A DNA stretch of 5,328 nucleotides from Vulcanimicrobiota bacterium (GCA_003167055.1 PMUE01000235.1:1-5328), one strand, 5' to 3'. Numbered from the stretch's first letter, positions 1 through 5,328 are shown. A program made the numbers and translations. Notes: generated from the letters alone by a model not told the origin.

Positions 1-540
1 ACGGCCCGCGAAGGTTTCTTGGACGTAGCCTTCCGGCTGTAGCGTCGCAATCAACATTCCCGCAGAGGTTCCGCGCTTTTCGACCGTTGATGCAGATCCG
101 TCGATCAACGCGACGGTCCAGCTTGTATCCTTACGGTATGCACCCGCTGCAATAACGCGATGTTCTTCGGGTCCCGTCACGTAGCCGAGCGCCACGTGCT
201 CGTCCCACCCGTTCATCGGCGCCACGGATTCGGCGGCCAAGATTTTCCGGTCGAACGACGGTTCGACCAATTTCCACGCGCTCGCTACGGCCGCTTTCCC
301 GTCGGTCGCGGCGCCAATGTGAATGATGAAGAGACGCGTATCGTTCTCAGGTGCGGTCAAAGTCGTGATCGTGTCGGTCTGTTGCATGCTCCAATCTTTG
401 GGAGCGGTGAACGTTACGCCGGAGAACGTCTCCTTGGTATCAGCACTCAAGACGACCGCAGCCGGCGAAGCCCCCTGCGCGCCGACGGCAGACGGCCAAA
501 CCAAAGTGAGGGCCAAAAACAGCAATAAAACGCGCTTCAT
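1..540 (-). CDS. Exported serine hydrolase (class C beta-lactamase-related), N-terminal part only
   Basis: The frame is open from the ATG at 540 to the left edge of the window, giving 180 codons without a stop, so only the N-terminus is present. Residues 1-21 form a Sec signal peptide (MKR, then a run rich in Leu and Ala, ending near VGAQG). The next ~155 residues form a soluble domain with FTAPKDW near residue 45, and it ends in LQPEGYVQETFAGR. From memory of the family, this domain and this closing motif come just before the beta-lactamase/esterase domain (PF00144-like) in many exported serine hydrolases. The catalytic SxxK and YxN motifs would lie beyond the edge, so enzyme activity is inferred. 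The start is supported by AAGGAA seven bases upstream. The gene diverges from the AraC regulator at 627, a usual arrangement for a regulated target. It could instead be a protein with this domain alone. Confidence 0.72.
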   Translation of the reverse strand, partial: MKRVLLLFLALTLVWPSAVGAQGASPAAVVLSADTKETFSGVTFTAPKDWSMQQTDTITTLTAPENDTRLFIIHIGAATDGKAAVASAWKLVEPSFDRKILAAESVAPMNGWDEHVALGYVTGPEEHRVIAAGAYRKDTSWTVALIDGSASTVEKRGTSAGMLIATLQPEGYVQETFAGR

Positions 541-547
541 ATTCGTG

Positions 548-553
548 TTCCTT
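548..553 (-). promoter_or_regulatory. Ribosome binding site of the serine hydrolase gene
   Basis: Read on the minus strand this is AAGGAA, seven bases before the ATG at 540. It fixes that ATG as the start and gives a normal signal peptide at the N-terminus. Confidence 0.65.
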
Positions 554-573
554 CCCCAAACCGGTGCGGGCGA

Positions 574-591
574 CCCCTTACCTCAAAGGGG
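574..591. promoter_or_regulatory. Inverted repeat between divergent genes, candidate operator
   Basis: CCCCTT (574-579) and AAGGGG (586-591) form perfect 6-bp arms around a 6-base spacer. The repeat is in the middle of the 86-base gap between the serine hydrolase and the AraC-type regulator, where a regulator acting on both genes would bind. AraC proteins usually prefer direct repeats, so another repressor, or chance, is possible. I could not place convincing -35/-10 boxes for either gene around it. Confidence 0.35.
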
Positions 592-626
592 CTTAGCGAC
601 CGCCTCCGCAAGGCACGCAGAACGCG

Positions 627-1757
627 ATGATTCGGTTCGGGTGGTTCAGTATGCTGCTCTTGATCGGAGCCGCTGAAGGCGGCCTCGTGGCTGCGTTGCT
701 TGCGTCCAGGCGACGCAATCGCACGGCGAATGCGTTGCTTGCGACCATCATTTTCGCTTATGTCCTGCACATTACGCCGTTTATCATCGGGTACGCCGGT
801 TTTTACGACGCCTATCCGTGGCTGTCGTTCGCACCCTTCAGCATCACCCTCGCGTACGGGCCGCTCATCTATCTCTACGTCACCCGTGTGACGCTCGGTC
901 ACCTCGACCGGCGATGGTGCCTCCACGTACTCCCGGCCGCGTTGCAGTTCGCCTACCTGAGTATAGTGTTTGTTCAGCCGCTTCCATTCAAAAATGCGTG
1001 GGACGTCCGTATTCATGAGCCATGGATTGTCCCGCTTGAGACAATCGCGACGTACCTCTCGCTGTTCGGCTATACGAGCGCTGCGGTGGTTCGCTACGAT
1101 CGCTACCGTCGCTGGTTGCGCGAGACGACAACGGATCCGCACGACGCGCAGTTAGGATGGTTGCGAAGCTTCCTCGTGCTCTTCGGCATCACGTTGGTGC
1201 TCAATGTCGGTTTCGATGGTGTGAACTACGTTATCCATCGCCTCAGCTACTTTGCGTACTTTCCCCTGTATCTGTGGTACGCCGCCCTCGTGTTCTACCT
1301 CGGTCTCGAGGGATGGAAGAATGAGTCGCACGCGATGCCTTCGGGCGTCATGCAAAAGCCCGAGAAACGATCGGAGGCTCCAATCGATGCGGGTCTGGAG
1401 GCGACGTGGTGGTGCGCGTCAATGCAGAAGGGCGGTTATTTCCGCGACCCCGACCTTACACTCGCAAAACTGGCTGTGGCGCTCGGAGCTTCCCAGGCGC
1501 GGATTACTCGCGCTGTGAACGACGGCCTCGGGCAGAACTTCAGTGAGGCGGTCAACCACTTGCGCGTTCGCGATGTCGTGCGCCGGCTGGAGGATCCACT
1601 CGAACAGCGCGACCTTCTCGAATTAGCTTTGGCATCAGGCTTCAGTTCGAAACAAACCTTCAATCGTTGTTTCCGCCGCATCGTTGGCACGACTCCAAGC
1701 GCTTATCGCCGCTCCGTCCGCAGAGATACCACGTCCCAAGTTGCCCTCGACGCCTAA
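627..1757 (+). CDS. Membrane-anchored AraC-family transcriptional regulator
   Basis: This 376-residue protein joins a membrane sensor to an AraC-type DNA-binding domain. About seven hydrophobic helices can be placed at residues 6-27, 36-57, 66-86, 98-118, 135-155, 178-200 and 208-228. A polar linker (230-260) leads to the AraC/XylS domain at about 268-365. The first helix-turn-helix has LTLAKLAVALGAS (277-289) and NFSEAVNHLRV (304-314). The second has LALASGFSSKQTFNRCFR (333-350), and GTTPSAYRR (354-362) closes the domain. This is the classical AraC signature. The protein probably senses a membrane or extracellular signal and acts on DNA from the membrane. The serine hydrolase across the gap and the S41 peptidase downstream are the likely targets, by position only. 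ATG 627 follows an in-frame stop at 594 and has no good ribosome site; ATG 651 (Met9) is an alternative start that would shorten helix 1. Confidence 0.9.
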   Translation: MIRFGWFSMLLLIGAAEGGLVAALLASRRRNRTANALLATIIFAYVLHITPFIIGYAGFYDAYPWLSFAPFSITLAYGPLIYLYVTRVTLGHLDRRWCLHVLPAALQFAYLSIVFVQPLPFKNAWDVRIHEPWIVPLETIATYLSLFGYTSAAVVRYDRYRRWLRETTTDPHDAQLGWLRSFLVLFGITLVLNVGFDGVNYVIHRLSYFAYFPLYLWYAALVFYLGLEGWKNESHAMPSGVMQKPEKRSEAPIDAGLEATWWCASMQKGGYFRDPDLTLAKLAVALGASQARITRAVNDGLGQNFSEAVNHLRVRDVVRRLEDPLEQRDLLELALASGFSSKQTFNRCFRRIVGTTPSAYRRSVRRDTTSQVALDA

Positions 1758-1766
1758 GTTGGGACG
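1732..1766. repeat. Inverted repeat across the end of the AraC-type gene
   Basis: CGTCCCAA (1732-1739) and TTGGGACG (1759-1766) are perfect 8-bp arms around a 19-base loop that includes the stop codon at 1755-1757. No T-run follows, so it is not a standard intrinsic terminator. A direct repeat AAGTTG (1738-1743 and 1756-1761, 18-bp period) overlaps it. The site is just upstream of the S41 peptidase gene and could be an operator for it, or an RNA hairpin. Confidence 0.3.
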
Positions 1767-1787
1767 CGCTCCGCCGAGTGAACCCGA

Positions 1788-1793
1788 TACAAT
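1788..1793 (+). promoter_or_regulatory. Possible -10 box for leaderless S41 peptidase transcript
   Basis: TACAAT matches five of six bases of the -10 consensus and ends six bases before the ATG at 1800, so transcription would begin at or near the start codon. No ribosome binding site precedes that ATG, which fits a leaderless mRNA. No -35 match is found at 16-18 bases, which weakens the call. Confidence 0.35.
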
Positions 1794-1799
1794 GCTCGC

Positions 1800-3251
1800 A
1801 TGAATCAAGTGCTTGCACTTCTTGCATGCTTGTTCGCGTTCTCGGCCGCGACCCCGGCATCGCTTCCGACCGACCTGCGCGGGGCCGATCTCGTCGCGGA
1901 CGAAGCCATCCTTCAAGAAGCCTACGCGACCCTTCACCCGGGCCTCTATCGATATAACACCGTTGCCGAAATGGCTGCGCGCTTTATGGCGCTACGGGCT
2001 ACGCTCAATCATGACCAGGGGCTTGGAGATGCGTTTCTCGCGTTCACTCGATTTACCGCATCGCTCGAGTGCGGCCACAGCTATCCGAACTTCTACAATC
2101 AGCCGGCCGACATCGCACGAGCACTTTTCCAGCGGGAGGACCGCGTCCCGTTCTATTTCCGGTGGATCGATCGTCAGATGGTCGTTACCAAGAACTTGTC
2201 CACCGACGAACGCCTGACGCCGGGCACGCAAATCCTCACCCTAAATGGGGTACCGGTCGCAAGCATTCTCGATGCGCTGCTCCCGCTTGCGCGCGCGGAC
2301 GGCTCAAATACGGCAAAGCGTGTGGATGAACTCGGCGTATTGGGTAGCGACCGATACGAAGCGTTTGATATCTACTATCCGCTCGTATTTCCGCTGCGCG
2401 GTGCGATCTATCACATCGAAGCGAAAGCGTATCGGGGGGCTTCCTTCGCCTCCGACGTCCCAGCGCTCACCTACGAAGAGCGTATCGCGCCGATCGAGGC
2501 GTCCCTTCATGCCGCGACGGGTGACATGCCGCTGTGGACGCTGCAAGTCCTCGACGCAAAGACGGCCTACCTCAAGATGCCGACCTGGGAAACATACAAT
2601 TCGAAGTGGGATTGGAAGGCAAACATCGACGCCGTATTTTCGGAACTCCGCGTTCGCGCAATCAAGCATCTGATCATCGATATTCGCGGAAATGAGGGCG
2701 GAACCGAGGTCGGAGACGCTATCCTCGCCCACCTCACGCAGGCGCCTCTAAAGCGCGCCGCTTTTTCTCGGCTCATTCGATACCAGTCGGTGCCGGATAC
2801 CTTGCGACCCTACCTCGATACGTGGGATCCGTCGTTCTTTACTCTTGGCGTTGGAGCTACTCGAGTCGATGCTCGCTACTTTCGGCTTCCCGATGACGCG
2901 AACGCCGTGCTTCCTGACGCGCCGTACTTCGATGGATCGGTCGCGGTGCTCGTCGATGCCGCCGACAGTTCAGCAACGTTTCAATTCGCGTACGACATCC
3001 AGCGTAATCACCTCGGCACGCTGATTGGTAGCCCGACCGGAGGGAATCTTCGGGGAATAAATGGCGGCGCATTCTTTTTTGTGCGCCTTCCGCACTCGCA
3101 CATCGAAGTTGATTTGCCGCTAATCGGAACATTTCCGGATCAGGCAGCTCCTGATCGCGGGCTCGAGCCTGATATTCGCGTCGATCAAACGATTGAGAGC
3201 ATCGCACGCGGCCAAGACCTCGCCCTTCGCGCGGCTACGGCTTTACCGTGA
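1800..3251 (+). CDS. Exported S41-family peptidase, variant without the catalytic Lys
   Basis: A 483-residue exported protein. Residues 1-20 are a signal peptide. An N-terminal helical region with CGHSYPN (91-97) follows, then a short PDZ-like stretch with LTPGTQILTLNGVPV (139-153). The S41 core has LIIDIRGNEGG (291-301), DSSATFQFA (389-397), IGSPTGGN (409-416), RGINGG (418-423) and DRGLEPDI near the end. Ser391 aligns with the nucleophile of C-terminal processing proteases. The Lys normally 25 residues later is Asn416, and the usual Glu after the Ser is Phe394. His93 sits where tricorn-type S41 enzymes have their catalytic His, so a His-Ser mechanism is plausible. The substrate is unknown and should be periplasmic or extracellular. 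The gene lies 42 bases after the AraC-type regulator and its 3' end overlaps the convergent gene. The start gives a clean signal peptide but has no ribosome site. Confidence 0.85.
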   Translation: MNQVLALLACLFAFSAATPASLPTDLRGADLVADEAILQEAYATLHPGLYRYNTVAEMAARFMALRATLNHDQGLGDAFLAFTRFTASLECGHSYPNFYNQPADIARALFQREDRVPFYFRWIDRQMVVTKNLSTDERLTPGTQILTLNGVPVASILDALLPLARADGSNTAKRVDELGVLGSDRYEAFDIYYPLVFPLRGAIYHIEAKAYRGASFASDVPALTYEERIAPIEASLHAATGDMPLWTLQVLDAKTAYLKMPTWETYNSKWDWKANIDAVFSELRVRAIKHLIIDIRGNEGGTEVGDAILAHLTQAPLKRAAFSRLIRYQSVPDTLRPYLDTWDPSFFTLGVGATRVDARYFRLPDDANAVLPDAPYFDGSVAVLVDAADSSATFQFAYDIQRNHLGTLIGSPTGGNLRGINGGAFFFVRLPHSHIEVDLPLIGTFPDQAAPDRGLEPDIRVDQTIESIARGQDLALRAATALP

Positions 3252-3627
3252 AGTTCGTCTGCTTTGTTTCCCCTTGGGCCGTCCCTTGGTGGTCGTAGCT
3301 CCGATATCGGATGAAGCAGTTTCCCGGATGCTGGGCCTTCACGTAGAGCGTGAGTTGGCTCCCGCCGTTGTCTTTTTGCAGGCGGGTATTAGTGATCGCA
3401 ACCATGTCCGAAGGATTCCCGGGCGGATTGCCTCCGCACGTGCCACCGTCGAGAGCCGCCGAACTGCCGCCGGGGACCGATTGCACGTAAACCCCGGCAC
3501 TCTGGCCAACCCTCATCGTCATATTGATCTGTTTCACGAAGGTGGTCACGGTTTGTGCGAGTGCAGGCGCCGGCAATGCGAAGGCGAGCGCGCATACGGC
3601 AAGCGGGAGAACAAAGGGAAACTTCAT
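3235..3627 (-). CDS. Small exported protein of unknown function, probable beta-sandwich
   Basis: I do not recognise a named family for this 130-residue protein. Residues 1-24 are a clear Sec signal peptide (MKF, a hydrophobic core, then APALA before QTV), so the mature protein has about 106 residues. Two cysteines remain, Cys64 in GGTCGGN and Cys104 in PGNCFIRY, and could form one disulfide outside the cytoplasm. Alternating hydrophobic residues (MTMRVGQSAGVYVQ, LTLYVKA, FIRYRSYD, TNFTVKP) suggest beta strands, as in bacterial Ig-like domains; that is inference from pattern only. The first ATG has AAGGAA ten bases upstream. The 5' end lies 23 bases from the divergent exonuclease gene and the 3' end overlaps the S41 peptidase gene by 17 bases. 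The opposite-strand frame at 3193-3780 lacks such features and is a shadow. Confidence 0.75.
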   Translation of the reverse strand: MKFPFVLPLAVCALAFALPAPALAQTVTTFVKQINMTMRVGQSAGVYVQSVPGGSSAALDGGTCGGNPPGNPSDMVAITNTRLQKDNGGSQLTLYVKAQHPGNCFIRYRSYDHQGTAQGETKQTNFTVKP

Positions 3628-3637
3628 AGTGAGGGGG

Positions 3638-3643
3638 TTCCTT
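3638..3643 (-). promoter_or_regulatory. Ribosome binding site of the small exported protein gene
   Basis: Read on the minus strand this is AAGGAA, ten bases before the ATG at 3627. It abuts the G-rich tract 3631-3637 (GAGGGGG on the plus strand), the only candidate ribosome site for the divergent exonuclease gene, 13 bases before its GTG and so rather distant. Confidence 0.5.
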
Positions 3644-3650
3644 TCGTAGC

Positions 3651-4463
3651 GTGGTCATTCATCTTATCGACGGAACGTACGAGCTCTTTCGGCACTTTTA
3701 CGGACTGCAGCGGCGCGGAAGCAGCGAGAAGCGTCGGTTCGGCGCCGTTGTCGGCGTGCTCAATACCGTACTGCGCATGATCGCCGATGGAGCGACCCAT
3801 ATTGGCGTCGCGACCGACCACGTCATCGAATCATTTCGCAACGAGCTTTGGGGCGACTATAAAACGGGAGACGGCATCGATCGTGCGCTCCGTGCGCAGT
3901 TCACACCGCTCGAGGATTCGCTGCGCGCGATGGGCGTAGCGGTTTGGGCAATGATCGAACTTGAGGCGGACGATGCGCTTGCTTCGGCTGCCGAAATCGC
4001 ATCGAAGGATGCTCGCGTCGAAAAGATTTGCATCTGGACGCCTGACAAAGATCTCTCTCAATGCGTGCGCGGGGACCGCATAGTGCAGGTGGATAGACGA
4101 ACCAACGTCGTTCGAGACGCGGCCGGCGTACGAGCGAAGTTTGGCGTCGATCCGGAGCTCATCCCCGACTACCTTGCCCTCGTCGGTGATGCGTCGGATG
4201 GCTTTCCCGGGATCAAGGGCATTGGTGCCAAGGGCGCGGCAGCGCTGCTGACGCGCTACGGAAAGATCGAACGCTTCCCGCAAAATGTGCTGGGTGAGAA
4301 TCGCGAACGCGCCCTGTTATTCAAAAAACTCGCAACGCTTCGAACGGACACGAAACTTTTCGCAAACGTTGATGAGCTGGAATGGCGAGGGCCCACCTCT
4401 GCGTTTGCCGGCGTTTGTGAGCAACTGGGCGCCCCGGAACTGCTTGACCGCACTCCCGTATAA
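3651..4463 (+). CDS. Stand-alone 5'-3' exonuclease (PolA N-terminal domain / flap-nuclease family)
   Basis: A 270-residue nuclease of the family that includes the 5' domain of DNA polymerase I, phage T5 exonuclease and ExoIX; no polymerase domain follows. The family cuts 5' ends and flaps of DNA or RNA-DNA during primer removal and repair, with two or three divalent metals. All nine acidic positions of the Taq-type domain can be matched: Asp7 (LIDG), Asp56 (ATDH), Glu105, Asp107 and Asp108 (ELEADD), Asp132 and Asp134 (TPDKDLSQ), Asp180 and Asp183 (LVGDASD). FRNELWGDYK (62-71) carries the conserved Arg/Tyr/Lys helix residues. PGIKGIGAKGAAALL (186-200) is the helix-hairpin-helix DNA clamp. An active enzyme is therefore expected, unlike ExoIX homologues that have lost metal ligands. 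Start is GTG 3651; an in-frame stop at 3630 excludes any earlier start. It may be a backup for PolA. Confidence 0.9.
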   Translation: MVIHLIDGTYELFRHFYGLQRRGSSEKRRFGAVVGVLNTVLRMIADGATHIGVATDHVIESFRNELWGDYKTGDGIDRALRAQFTPLEDSLRAMGVAVWAMIELEADDALASAAEIASKDARVEKICIWTPDKDLSQCVRGDRIVQVDRRTNVVRDAAGVRAKFGVDPELIPDYLALVGDASDGFPGIKGIGAKGAAALLTRYGKIERFPQNVLGENRERALLFKKLATLRTDTKLFANVDELEWRGPTSAFAGVCEQLGAPELLDRTPV

Positions 4464-4472
4464 GGCTATACT
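4444..4472 (+). promoter_or_regulatory. Sigma70-type promoter of the ArsR-SRPBCC operon
   Basis: TTGACC (4444-4449) and TATACT (4467-4472) each match the -35 and -10 consensus at five of six positions, with the ideal 17-bp spacer. The -35 box lies in the last codons of the exonuclease gene. Only seven bases separate the -10 box from the ATG at 4480, so transcription should start on or next to the A of the start codon, giving a leaderless mRNA. This is the best promoter in the window. Confidence 0.75.
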
Positions 4473-4491
4473 CAACCAAATGGTTGAGTAT
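4468..4491. promoter_or_regulatory. Perfect palindromic operator over the ArsR start codon
   Basis: ATACTCAACCA (4468-4478) and TGGTTGAGTAT (4481-4491) are exact reverse complements, 11 bp each, around a 2-base AA spacer. The left arm covers most of the -10 box and the right arm covers codons 1-4 of the ArsR gene. ArsR-family dimers bind palindromes of this size in their own promoters, so this is very probably the autorepression site: occupancy would block RNA polymerase directly. Symmetry stops at 4467/4492 (T against C). Confidence 0.8.
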
Positions 4492-4833
4492 CAGGAAGCG
4501 GGCCTGGATCGCACGTTTGCCGCGCTCGCGGACCCCACCCGGCGGGCGCTCGTCGCGAAGTTGCGAGCGGGAAGCGAGACGGTGAGTACGCTGGCCGGTG
4601 AGTTCCCGATGTCGCTTCAGGCCGTCATCAAGCACCTCGATGTGCTGACCGACGCGGGGCTCATCACGCGCAAAAAAACGGGCCGGACGGTGGCGTGCGC
4701 TTTAACACCGGAGCCGCTCGAGCGCGCGACGCGCTGGCTTGAGGAACAGCAACGCGCCTGGGACGAGCGCCTCGATCGCTTCGGCGCCTACCTTCATCAC
4801 CTGCAGCAAGGAGTACCCGATGAGCAATCTTGA
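4480..4833 (+). CDS. ArsR-family winged-helix repressor (SRPBCC-linked type)
   Basis: A 117-residue regulator of the ArsR/SmtB fold. It opens with RTFAALADPTRRALVAKL (11-28), the usual first helices. The DNA-recognition helix-turn-helix spans about 44-62 (MSLQAVIKHLDVLTDAGLI) and the wing is near 63-75 (TRKKTGRTVACAL). A C-terminal dimer helix includes WLEEQQRAWDERLDRFGAYL (86-105). It has only one Cys (Cys73) and no ELCVC-type metal site, so it is not an obvious metal or arsenic sensor; its ligand is unknown. The ATG at 4480 is chosen because promoter and palindrome meet there and homology begins about ten residues later. The frame is open upstream to an ATG at 4285, but that extension only shadows the exonuclease gene. 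There is no ribosome site, in keeping with leaderless translation. Its end overlaps the SRPBCC gene by 14 bases, so the two are cotranscribed. Confidence 0.9.
   Translation: MVEYQEAGLDRTFAALADPTRRALVAKLRAGSETVSTLAGEFPMSLQAVIKHLDVLTDAGLITRKKTGRTVACALTPEPLERATRWLEEQQRAWDERLDRFGAYLHHLQQGVPDEQS
4808..4813 (+). promoter_or_regulatory. Ribosome binding site of the SRPBCC gene
   Basis: AAGGAG lies six bases before the ATG at 4820, inside the end of the ArsR gene. It decides for that start over the in-frame ATG at 4739, which would only add a shadow of ArsR codons. Confidence 0.8.
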
Positions 4834-5296
4834 GACCGCCGGCGATGTCGTGGAAGTCGTCAAGACGCGCACGTTCGACGCGCCGCTCTCGCTCGTCTGG
4901 CGAGTGTGGACCGAGGTCGAACATCGGAATCAATGGTGGGGCCGGCCCGGCTTCACGACGCTCTGCGAACACGATCTGCGCCCCGGCGGCAAGATGAGCA
5001 TTCACATGCAAGGGCCCGACACGACGGTTCTTATATCGGGCACGGTTGAAGAAGTTATCGCGAACGAACGGCTCGTGACCGCGGGCGTTCTTGAAATAGA
5101 TGGCGTCGCCGCGTTTAATACACGTCTCGACGTCGCGTTTGCAGAGCACGACGGGATGACAAACGTGACCGTGCGCCACACGTATTGGAATTTTGCCGGC
5201 GATCGCAACGACATGATTGACGGCGCGAGTGTCGGCTGGACTCTGCAGTTGGACCGACTCGAAGCGTACTTGCGCGCTAAATGTAATCCCACCTAA
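4820..5296 (+). CDS. SRPBCC / AHSA1-like domain protein
   Basis: A 158-residue cytoplasmic protein with the START/Bet v1-like fold, in the group named after the Aha1 C-terminal domain (also CalC-like). Visible family motifs are RTFDAPLSLVWRVWT (17-31), HRNQWWGRPGF (35-45), HDLRPGGKMSIHMQGPD (51-67), GTVEEVIANERLV (74-86) and the C-terminal helix GWTLQLDRLEAYL (139-151). The fold makes a deep cavity for hydrophobic ligands. The ligand or reaction cannot be read from the sequence, and the Hsp90-activator name should not be taken as function. It overlaps the ArsR gene by 14 bases and has its own strong ribosome site, so it is translated from the same autorepressed mRNA. ArsR genes paired with SRPBCC genes are very common in soil bacteria, which suggests that the small molecule bound by one partner concerns both. 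The length is typical and the gene looks intact. Confidence 0.88.
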   Translation: MSNLETAGDVVEVVKTRTFDAPLSLVWRVWTEVEHRNQWWGRPGFTTLCEHDLRPGGKMSIHMQGPDTTVLISGTVEEVIANERLVTAGVLEIDGVAAFNTRLDVAFAEHDGMTNVTVRHTYWNFAGDRNDMIDGASVGWTLQLDRLEAYLRAKCNPT

Positions 5297-5328
5297 CCGA
5301 CGTCTGTGGTCTGTCCGACCTCGATAAT

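Noticed and set aside
692..743. 13-bp direct repeat TGCGTTGCTTGCG at 692-704 and 731-743
   Set aside because: In frame in the AraC-type gene, encoding Ala-Leu-Leu-Ala in two hydrophobic stretches; explained by codon use in membrane helices.
537..1142. Long minus-strand open frame (201 codons) opposite the AraC-type gene
   Set aside because: Highly Arg/Glu/Pro-rich with no domain motif, fully inside a gene with clear AraC signatures, and overlapping the serine hydrolase start; a shadow frame.
3193..3780. Plus-strand open frame of 195 codons opposite the small exported protein
   Set aside because: No signal peptide, motif or ribosome site. The minus-strand frame has a textbook signal peptide and Shine-Dalgarno site, and this frame also runs into the exonuclease gene.
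4285..4479. 65-codon N-terminal extension of the ArsR frame
   Set aside because: It lies within the exonuclease gene, has no ArsR homology, and promoter plus palindrome place the start at 4480.
5302..5315. Tandem GTCTGTG/GTCTGTC after the SRPBCC gene
   Set aside because: Two 7-base copies with one mismatch and no dyad or T-tract; neither terminator nor meaningful repeat array.
5293..5328. Possible minus-strand gene tail ending in TAG at 5293-5295, entering from the right edge
   Set aside because: Only eleven codons are visible; too short to support a gene.

Overview
This 5.3 kb stretch of chromosome-like bacterial DNA is moderately GC-rich and densely coding, with no gap above about 90 bases. 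It holds seven protein genes, one of them cut by the left edge. I see no tRNA, rRNA, transposon, CRISPR array or phage gene. The organism cannot be named from the sequence. Three exported proteins with Sec-type signals, an AraC regulator with a membrane domain, ArsR/SRPBCC pairs and probable leaderless promoters suggest a free-living, environmental bacterium such as a soil lineage, but this is inference.

Left part (1-1757): a minus-strand gene running off the left edge encodes the signal peptide and N-terminal domain of a probable serine hydrolase of the class C beta-lactamase type. Divergent from it, across 86 bases, is an AraC-family regulator whose sensory half is seven predicted membrane helices. 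An 18-bp inverted repeat (574-591) lies between them and is a candidate operator.

Middle part (1800-3627): an exported S41-family peptidase of the variant type that has Asn where C-terminal processing proteases have the catalytic Lys. It converges on, and overlaps by 17 bases, a small exported protein of unknown function with a likely beta-sandwich fold and one possible disulfide.

Right part (3651-5296): a stand-alone 5'-3' exonuclease like the N-terminal domain of DNA polymerase I, with every metal-binding acidic residue visible. It is followed by a two-gene ArsR-SRPBCC operon. The operon's control region is the clearest regulatory signal in the window: a near-consensus promoter (TTGACC, 17 bp, TATACT) ends seven bases before the ATG, and a perfect palindrome with 11-bp arms covers both the -10 box and the start codon. 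This implies a leaderless, tightly autorepressed transcript.

No wholly new multi-gene system is evident. The points most worth following are the start-codon operator, the Lys-less S41 peptidase next to a membrane-anchored regulator and a serine hydrolase (possibly a small peptide- or envelope-responsive group), and the tight overlaps of convergent and divergent genes.
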